From NCBI GenBank assembly GCA_947372915.1, contig CANBVO010000005.1:1-40857 (forward strand): a stretch of 40,857 bases of DNA, written 5' to 3'. Below, one piece after another: positions 35,494 to 40,857 of the stretch. Source of the DNA: Actinomycetota bacterium (GTDB lineage Bacteria > Actinomycetota > Actinomycetes > Nanopelagicales > Nanopelagicaceae). Every line of letters begins with the position of its first letter. The stretch's first letter is position 1. The position numbers and the translations under genes are program-made. The notes beneath the pieces were generated by a model. That model was not told the DNA's origin and searched no databases. It worked only from the letters and a program-made list of their open reading frames with translations.

Positions 35494-37083
35494 TTAACCG
35501 CGCGAGCCCGTTCTCAATCCAACAACAATCTTAAGCGAGATAGATGAATTCGAGATCAGCGGATTCGTCGGGACTGCAGTTGCAGAGAGCATAATTTCAC
35601 CGTGTTGTGTGGGCTTCCACGAACAGGTAGCAACAATATTTGGCGATGTTCCTGACGTTGGACGGCTTTTACAGCCAACAATAACTCGACCATTTAATTT
35701 AAAAGTTACCTTTGATGGGGTTGAAACGTTTGCGGTGACGAGAACGGGGGTTCTGTATGGAGTGGTCTTTACGGAACCAGCTAGAGAGAATGAAGTAAAT
35801 GTGGAGATTGTGTTGAGGGTTCCAGGACCAGTCGGAGGGAAAACGTAATCTGATTTATAGAATTTAGGAGCGCTGTAATCACCCATGAGATATGAGCCCA
35901 GAATGTGGTTGCGACCTAAGAATGTGGCATTGCTAGTTGTTGATGAGTCTGCGGTGGGCGAGTTAATCGGACAGAGCGAACCGGATACTCCCGTTGTCGC
36001 CGTGCACGTACCAGATCCAGAACCGTTAAAGACAATGTATGAGGGAGCACCAGACTGGAGTGCATAAACTTTATATCCGCTGCTGTATCTAATTTCATAT
36101 AAGTAAGTTCCGTCAGTTGCAATACCGTGTTCATCATCTGGCCAACCAGATTGGGTGTCGGCAAGCACGATGTTTTCAGAGAAAGTAAAAGTTGCAGTTT
36201 TTCCAGTGCCAACGACATTGAAGAGTTTTAAAATCTTGCAGTACATTCCTGATGGACATTGTCCCGCACCTGTTCCAACCCCATTAGGGGCAGCGGTATT
36301 AGGAGCACTTACTGCACCAATTCGACCGTCAGGGAAGTCGATAATATTTCCGGTTAACCATCCGCTACCGGCGTACCAGTTCTGCGGAAGGGTGAGTGAG
36401 TTAACGGTCCAGTCACTCGTATCGATGCAATAGATATTGTTATTTGCTGATCCATTGGGGCGGAGGAAAATACAACCGCTGCTATAAGTCAGATCAATGG
36501 AATCAATGCCAATGGCCGAGAGCGTTGATCCAATATTGATGGCTTGCTTTACGTATCCGCTCATATCTACTTTGCAAAGATAAGTGGTGGCGTTAGATGG
36601 TCGGAAATATACGAATGTGCCATCGGATGTAATTCCGCGAACGTCGCCACCTGTGCAACTTGCTGCATTAGGAACAGATCCCGTCGGATCGGTAATGGTG
36701 ACGATCGAGCCACCAGATGCGATCAATCGGGCAGAGAGCGGAATGCTCCATTTTGCGTACAGAGTGATATCGGAATTAAGGGTAATAGTTCCAGAGCCAG
36801 CTGTGTAATTATTTCCCAAGCCACTACTTAAAGTATTCCAACCTTCAAAAACAAAGCCTTGTCGCGCTAAATTTCCGCTATTACTTGCAACAGTGACGAG
36901 CGTTCCCGCGGCGTAGCTTGTGGGAGAGGGAACGCTGCCTGAAGTTACGCCGGTCTGGTGCTGAGACTCATTTGCGTTATAAGTAATGGTGTAATTGATT
37001 GCGTGTGCGGGAGATATTGGCGAAGCAATCCAATAAATAGGCAGCAGCACTAGGGCGAGGAGAATCCGGAGCCGAGCGCGCAT
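35494..37083 (-). CDS. secreted InlB-repeat surface protein, 529 aa
   Basis: A secreted protein with a clear signal peptide ending SPAHA (residue 28). An InlB B-repeat/Listeria-Bacteroides-type domain follows at about residues 31-113, with the typical FEGWNT and LYAKW motifs. The middle (about 120-420) looks like a beta-propeller with ITSDGTFVYF and IATDGTYLYE-like blades. The last 101 residues (429-529) form a domain shared with the secreted protein at 37721-39565, including the Cys pair GCKS/ATCSWKP and a basic RTGSRG tail. No LPXTG signal is present. A surface adhesive or structural role is inferred. The ATG follows a -10-like hexamer. Confidence 0.85.
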   Translation of the reverse strand: MRARLRILLALVLLPIYWIASPISPAHAINYTITYNANESQHQTGVTSGSVPSPTSYAAGTLVTVASNSGNLARQGFVFEGWNTLSSGLGNNYTAGSGTITLNSDITLYAKWSIPLSARLIASGGSIVTITDPTGSVPNAASCTGGDVRGITSDGTFVYFRPSNATTYLCKVDMSGYVKQAINIGSTLSAIGIDSIDLTYSSGCIFLRPNGSANNNIYCIDTSDWTVNSLTLPQNWYAGSGWLTGNIIDFPDGRIGAVSAPNTAAPNGVGTGAGQCPSGMYCKILKLFNVVGTGKTATFTFSENIVLADTQSGWPDDEHGIATDGTYLYEIRYSSGYKVYALQSGAPSYIVFNGSGSGTCTATTGVSGSLCPINSPTADSSTTSNATFLGRNHILGSYLMGDYSAPKFYKSDYVFPPTGPGTLNTISTFTSFSLAGSVKTTPYRTPVLVTANVSTPSKVTFKLNGRVIVGCKSRPTSGTSPNIVATCSWKPTQHGEIMLSATAVPTNPLISNSSISLKIVVGLRTGSRG

Positions 37084-37089
37084 AGGGGA

Positions 37090-37095
37090 ATTCTA
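37090..37095 (-). promoter_or_regulatory. -10-like hexamer for the InlB-repeat protein gene
   Basis: On the minus strand TAGAAT ends 6 bases before the ATG at 37083, the same hexamer and spacing as argG. Confidence 0.55.
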
Positions 37096-37163
37096 AGGGG
37101 GAATGAAAAGGCCCAAACCTGTGGAAAGTGCTAATCTTTTGAAACTCTTCGTCATAGAGGAAA

Positions 37164-37189
37164 AGTCCCTTTGAGAAATCAAAGGGACT
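37164..37189. terminator. orphan terminator-like hairpin in a divergent gap
   Basis: A perfect 11-bp stem AGTCCCTTTGA / TCAAAGGGACT with loop GAAA. On the plus strand it is followed by ctctcttttctc. It lies between two divergent genes that both look leaderless, so it is not in either 5' leader and has no obvious gene to terminate. Its direction is uncertain. Confidence 0.5.
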
Positions 37190-37229
37190 CTCTCTTTTCT
37201 CGCTGCAGGCAATTAAGTGGGTTACGAGT

Positions 37230-37235
37230 TACCCT
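37230..37235 (+). promoter_or_regulatory. -10-like hexamer for the VOC protein gene
   Basis: TACCCT ends 6 bases before the ATG at 37242; no ribosome binding site is present. Confidence 0.45.
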
Positions 37236-37241
37236 TCCTCC

Positions 37242-37718
37242 ATGAAACTCACCACCTGCCTATGGTTTAACGGCCAGGCTCGCGAAGCGGCTAATTTCTA
37301 CACCAGCATTTTTCCCGACAGCTCGGTTGCCGATAATTGGATTGCCCCCACTGATACTCCCGGAAACAAGCAGGGCGAAGAGATCGTTGTTAATTTCAAG
37401 ATATTTAGTCAAGATTTCATCGGCCTTAATGGCGGCCCACAGTTTCCTCATAGCGAAGCAATTTCATTCCAGATTCCGTGCGCTGATCAAAATGAGATTG
37501 ATAAGTATTGGTCGATTCTCACTGCCGATGGTGGAGCCGAAAGCCAGTGCGGTTGGCTCAAAGATAAGTTTGGAATTTCGTGGCAGGTCACTTCACCAGA
37601 GATGGGTAAGTATTTGGGTGGCTCAGATTCTGAAGGCGCGCAGCGTGCGACTAAGGCAATGCTTGAAATGAAGAAGATTGATTTGGCGGCAATGGAGAAG
37701 GCTTACTTAGGAAAGTAA
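37242..37718 (+). CDS. VOC family protein (3-demethylubiquinone-methyltransferase-like / PhnB-like)
   Basis: A 158-residue vicinal-oxygen-chelate fold protein. It opens with CLWFNGQAREAANFYTSIFP (residues 6-25), the usual first beta-alpha-beta unit of the 3-dmu-9_3-mt/PhnB-like branch, and includes FIGLNGGPQF and WSILTADGG...CGWLKDKFGISWQV. Members are often annotated as glyoxalase-like or methyltransferase-like with no proven activity. It starts at a leaderless-type ATG and is followed 2 bases later by a secreted-protein gene that appears to share its transcript. Confidence 0.88.
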   Translation: MKLTTCLWFNGQAREAANFYTSIFPDSSVADNWIAPTDTPGNKQGEEIVVNFKIFSQDFIGLNGGPQFPHSEAISFQIPCADQNEIDKYWSILTADGGAESQCGWLKDKFGISWQVTSPEMGKYLGGSDSEGAQRATKAMLEMKKIDLAAMEKAYLGK

Positions 37719-37720
37719 GC

Positions 37721-39565
37721 ATGCAAAGAACTTCTCGCGTATTTCTTTTCTCACTTCTCGCCATTTTTCCCCTGGTCTCGGTGCCCGCTCCTGCGCACGC
37801 GGCAGTCCCAACCGTAACTTCAGTCTCGCCCGTGTATAGCCCACTTACTGGCGGGGTCACATCCACAATCGTTGGAACCGGGTTCACAGGAACTACCGGT
37901 GTGACGATTGGAGGAAGCGCAGCAACGATTTCCTCGGTCACGGATACTGAACTAGTTGTTGTAACTCCGGCCCTGGGTTCAAATGGAAATAAAACTCTTG
38001 TCGTTACCAATGCCGATGGGTCAGTAACAGCTGCAAACGCATTCGTTTATTACGACACCGCAGTTAATTGTGGCACCAGCGGTGCTTTCTATATTCAAAG
38101 CAACTCAGTCATTGCTGCCGTCAATTGTGTAGGAACAGTCAATGTTCCATCTGGCGTGACAAATATTGGTGGATGCTCATTTGGAAATGCAATTGGTGGA
38201 AACTGCGGAACTTTATCGGGTAATGCAATTACCGCAGTGACTCTTCCGAGCAGCCTGCGAACTATTACTGGCGCGGGATTCTTGGGTGCCTCAACTATGA
38301 CTTCCGTGAACATTCCCGAGGGTGTCACGACTATCGGAAACTCTGCGTTTTATATGGCTGGTAAACATGCCTTAAATATCCCGACAACAGTTACTAACAT
38401 CGATAACGCGTTCTATCGTTCGAACCTAACCGAAATTACTTTTTCGACCCCTACAAGCCTAAGAGCTATTGGCGCAAGTACATTCCGCGCATCTCCAAAT
38501 CTCACATCATTGATCCTCCCGGACGGCATCACATCACTCGCTTCAATTTCCGTGGGAAGAGATCCAAGCGATTTAAGTAATACGGCAAATCTCAAGTGGG
38601 TTTCACTGCCAAGCTCTCTCACCTCGACTACAGCGACTACATTCGGTCTTCTTCCACTTACCTGCGTTGTTAACCGTGGAGATACCGCTTATCTCAATGG
38701 TCTTACCTATCCAAATAGCCCAACAGTGGTGACGGATATAAATAGTTGCCCAGCTCCCACATTCACTTCAGTATCGCCCACATCTGGCACTACTCAAGGT
38801 GGCATATCCACGACTATTACCGGTACAAATCTTTCCACGGTGAACTCGGTAACTATTGATGGCCTAGAGGCCTCAATCACAAGTCGCACTGCAACCGCTC
38901 TTACTTTTAACACCCCTGTAGGAACTGTGGGAGCAAAGAACATTGTGTTAACAACCTATGGCCCCACTCTTACCTCTACTGGCGCCTATACATACCTACC
39001 TTTGCCCAGCATTACGTCGCTATCGGTGACCTCTGGTCCGGTTGCGGGCGGAACTTCCACCATTGTGACTGGCACAAATCTTGCGAGCATTACCGTCGCA
39101 ACAATTGGTGGCGCAAATGCCACGCGTGCGAGCAATACATCTACTTCAATCACTCTGACCACTCCGGTTGGAACAGCCGGTGCGAAAGATCTCGTAATCA
39201 CCAATGTCAACGGAACCATCACCCTGTCTGGGGCTTTTACTTACGTCGTGCAAACCGCATCTTTTAGCGCGTTCTCGCTAGCCGGGTCTGTAACCATCAC
39301 GCCTTACCGCACGCCCATAAATATCACTGCCACCGTCGCTTACTCTTCGCGAATAACTTTTAAATTTGGAAATCTACGCATCCCTGGCTGCGTGAGCATT
39401 CCAACGGCTGCCTCAGCTCCATATACCGCGGTATGCAAATGGAAGCCTTCACGTCGCGGTACGTACGCGCTCACGGCTGTTGCTGTTCCCACAACAGGAG
39501 GAATTTCAGTCGGGGTCGCTTCGCCAATTACGGTTTCGATTAACAATCGAACTGCAAGTCGTTAG
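37721..39565 (+). CDS. secreted IPT/TIG and BspA-type LRR surface protein, 614 aa
   Basis: A signal peptide ends near PAHA (residue 27). Domain order: IPT/TIG 1 (about 29-110); a BspA-like leucine-rich-repeat block with repeats such as LPSSLRTIT, IPEGVTTIG and LPDGITSLA (about 120-340); IPT/TIG 2 (about 345-427); IPT/TIG 3 (about 428-510); and a C-terminal domain (515-614) shared with the protein at 35494-37083, with Cys residues in PGCVS and AVCKWKP and an RTASR tail. BspA-type LRR proteins commonly mediate surface binding. No sorting motif is present. It starts 2 bases after the VOC gene, so is probably co-transcribed. Confidence 0.87.
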   Translation: MQRTSRVFLFSLLAIFPLVSVPAPAHAAVPTVTSVSPVYSPLTGGVTSTIVGTGFTGTTGVTIGGSAATISSVTDTELVVVTPALGSNGNKTLVVTNADGSVTAANAFVYYDTAVNCGTSGAFYIQSNSVIAAVNCVGTVNVPSGVTNIGGCSFGNAIGGNCGTLSGNAITAVTLPSSLRTITGAGFLGASTMTSVNIPEGVTTIGNSAFYMAGKHALNIPTTVTNIDNAFYRSNLTEITFSTPTSLRAIGASTFRASPNLTSLILPDGITSLASISVGRDPSDLSNTANLKWVSLPSSLTSTTATTFGLLPLTCVVNRGDTAYLNGLTYPNSPTVVTDINSCPAPTFTSVSPTSGTTQGGISTTITGTNLSTVNSVTIDGLEASITSRTATALTFNTPVGTVGAKNIVLTTYGPTLTSTGAYTYLPLPSITSLSVTSGPVAGGTSTIVTGTNLASITVATIGGANATRASNTSTSITLTTPVGTAGAKDLVITNVNGTITLSGAFTYVVQTASFSAFSLAGSVTITPYRTPINITATVAYSSRITFKFGNLRIPGCVSIPTAASAPYTAVCKWKPSRRGTYALTAVAVPTTGGISVGVASPITVSINNRTASR

Positions 39566-39619
39566 CCTTCTAAAATTTCAGCCATCTTAAGCCAAGGCAA
39601 TCTGTTATCGAGAGCGGTA

Positions 39620-39636
39620 GGAAAACAAAGTTTTCC
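39620..39636. other. hairpin-forming sequence after the TIG/LRR gene
   Basis: GGAAAAC-AAA-GTTTTCC is a perfect 7-bp stem with a 3-base loop, 55 bases past the stop codon, without a T tail on either strand. It might weakly terminate or protect the mRNA. Nothing else is seen in 39566-39690. Confidence 0.35.
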
Positions 39637-39690
39637 AATTGGATGCGACTGGGGACTTTATTTGCATGTAGAAATCTGCTTGATTTCATG

Positions 39691-39711
39691 AAGTGGGTTG
39701 TGAGGGACTCG
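39691..39711. repeat. attachment-site-like duplicate of the tRNA-Lys 3' end
   Basis: The 21 bases aagtgggttgtgagggactcg match 40721-40741 at 20 of 21 positions, in direct orientation. The right-hand copy is the 3' end of the intact tRNA-Lys plus 3 flanking bases. Confidence 0.75.
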
Positions 39712-39819
39712 TTATCAAACCTTCAAACCATTCCCTTTGACCCACTATGCGGATATATCCGTTCTTGACTCATCTCCAATATTAGGGATAGCCAGTGACA
39801 AATCAAGAGCAGAGAACAT

Positions 39820-40659
39820 GTGGCTTCCATTTATTGGAGAACACCAGCCTGTTACCCTTTTTTAGTGTCTGCTTTGATTCCTGTCTACTCCATCTCTAAG
39901 CCATTCCTTGCTGAAGCAGTCATCGCACTCAAAATCCCGCTGGATTCCCAAATTGGCCAATATGTCCCAGGCCTGCATGAATGTTACAAAGGCAGAATTA
40001 TTTCTGACCTCTTGAATCACACTTCAGGGTTAGACGATTACGGTGACATGCCCGAGTATCAAGAAGCCGTGAAAGAAGGCAAGCCTGCATGGGGAAGAGA
40101 ATTACTGCTCGCCAAAGCATCAATACGGACTCACAATAATGAGGGTTTTCGTTATTCAAATATCGGATATCTACTATTGATAATGCTCCTAGAGGCGAAG
40201 AGTAAGAAACATTACTTTGAAGCATTGTCGGAATTAGTTTTTAAACCATTGCACATTAATAGTTTTGTAGAATGGAAAACTGCACATCCTGCCATTCCCT
40301 ATTATGATCCAAATTGGGTCTATTCAGGAACTTTTCTTAGTGATCCAAAAACTATTGCTCCATCACTTATGAAACTTGCACGGCATCGTCATGATTCCAT
40401 GGGACTTGGCGTTGGTATAACTCAACTTTCATACATTGATACTGGATTTGAAGAGCCTGGTTATGGACTTGGATTCATGTCTGATGGAGGTTGGTCAAAT
40501 TCTGTCCCCCGCTTCGTTGGGCATGGTGGTGGAGGTCCTGGTTTTAGTTTGATGGCTCTTGTGAATACTTCTAACTGGAAGTCAGGGCTTGAATATTCAA
40601 CGGAAGGTTTTGACCAAAGTCAGGCTATTACTAAATTGATTAAAAAAATTGGTGATTAG
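39820..40659 (+). pseudogene. N-terminally truncated beta-lactamase-family serine hydrolase
   Basis: A 279-residue class-C beta-lactamase/DD-peptidase-like protein. Catalytic motifs are all present: SISK (Ser24, Lys27), YSN (Tyr112-Asn114) and HGG (His235-Gly237). However, SxxK lies only 24 residues from the GTG start, whereas the family normally has a signal peptide plus a 40-60 residue beta-strand region before it. Overlapping ORFs in the other two frames just upstream (starts at 39794 and 39818) stop within 40 codons and do not restore it. The gene is therefore either a pseudogene or an intracellular short form. It is the only cargo of the tRNA-Lys islet. Confidence 0.65.
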
Positions 40660-40711
40660 CCGTACTTTGTTATTTGAAAACATCTAAAGGTTTGGACATA
40701 GAACTCGGATT

Positions 40712-40725
40712 CACTTACGTAAGTG
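40712..40725. other. 14-bp perfect palindrome at the tRNA-Lys 3' flank
   Basis: CACTTACGTAAGTG overlaps the tRNA 3' terminus. A shorter palindrome (TTCATGAA, 39685-39692) sits at the same place beside the left repeat copy, so both junctions carry dyad symmetry that could be a recombinase site. Confidence 0.4.
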
Positions 40726-40796
40726 GGTGGTGAGGGACTCGAACCCCCGACCCGGTGATTAAGAGTCACCTGCTCTACCAACTGAGCTAACCACCC
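40724..40796 (-). tRNA. tRNA-Lys(CUU)
   Basis: A complete 73-nt cloverleaf on the minus strand: acceptor GGGTGGT with ACCACCC, D-arm GCTCAGTTGGTAGAGC, anticodon stem GGTGA/TCACC with loop CTCTTAA (anticodon CTT), T-arm GGGGGTTCGAGTCCC region, discriminator A. CCA is not encoded. Its 3' end faces the islet and is duplicated at 39691-39711. Confidence 0.95.
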
Positions 40797-40857
40797 GAAG
40801 CATCCAGGCGCCGGAAACGCTTGAATGCAGGTGGAAACCTATCAGCAATTTTGGCCT

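Larger units (their letters stand above)
39691..40741. mobile_element. 1-kb tRNA-Lys-associated integrated islet (remnant)
   Basis: The segment lies on the 3' side of tRNA-Lys (minus strand) and is bounded by direct repeats of that tRNA's 3' end, with the intact tRNA at one side and a truncated copy at the other. This is the layout left by tyrosine-recombinase integration. It holds one gene, an N-terminally truncated serine hydrolase, and no integrase. The segment looks richer in A/T-ending codons than its neighbours. It is best read as a decayed or secondarily mobilised islet. Confidence 0.55.

Overview
The window looks like chromosome of a small free-living freshwater actinobacterium of the acI / Nanopelagicales type. 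The grounds are an actinorhodopsin with its retinal and lycopene-cyclase genes, short intergenic gaps, split CrtYc/CrtYd-type lycopene cyclase genes, actinobacterial-style tRNAs, and many genes that start right after a -10-like hexamer with no ribosome binding site. This placement is an inference from gene content; no database search was run.

Region 1 (1-4504): an 18-bp tandem repeat at the window edge, an unrecognised small ORF, argG (argininosuccinate synthase), a DUF4389 membrane protein, a DinB-fold protein, a 37-residue lysine-rich microprotein and a Gfo/Idh/MocA oxidoreductase.

Region 2 (4526-14504, minus strand): one 9.2-kb gene for a 3080-residue secreted modular surface protein. It alternates four glycine-rich domains with LamG-like, Ig-like, beta-propeller and IPT/TIG modules. 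A second membrane-anchored extracellular protein of unknown function lies just upstream.

Region 3 (14586-29305): a carbohydrate-uptake and oxidation region. Enzymes are a zinc alcohol dehydrogenase, an IlvD/Edd-type sugar-acid dehydratase, an SMP-30 lactonase and a GlcD-type FAD oxidase. An ABC importer follows (binding protein and two permeases, no ATPase), then a tightly packed tail of class V aminotransferase, pyruvate-dehydrogenase-E1-like enzyme, P-loop kinase and a multi-membrane-span protein. Together they suggest import of a sugar or sugar acid and its oxidative, non-phosphorylative breakdown; the substrate cannot be read from sequence. An anomalous tRNA-like gene lies inside this region.

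Region 4 (29316-35474): a SulP transporter without a STAS domain, tRNA hydroxylase trhO, then the light module: actinorhodopsin, lycopene cyclase subunits and the Brp/Blh beta-carotene cleavage enzyme that makes retinal. A membrane-tethered methyltransferase-like protein and a 56-residue membrane microprotein follow.

Region 5 (35494-40857): two secreted surface proteins that share a C-terminal domain of about 100 residues, a VOC-fold protein between them, and a 1-kb islet with an N-terminally truncated serine hydrolase. The islet sits against the 3' end of tRNA-Lys and is bounded by a 21-bp copy of that 3' end, as in a classical tRNA-targeted integration.
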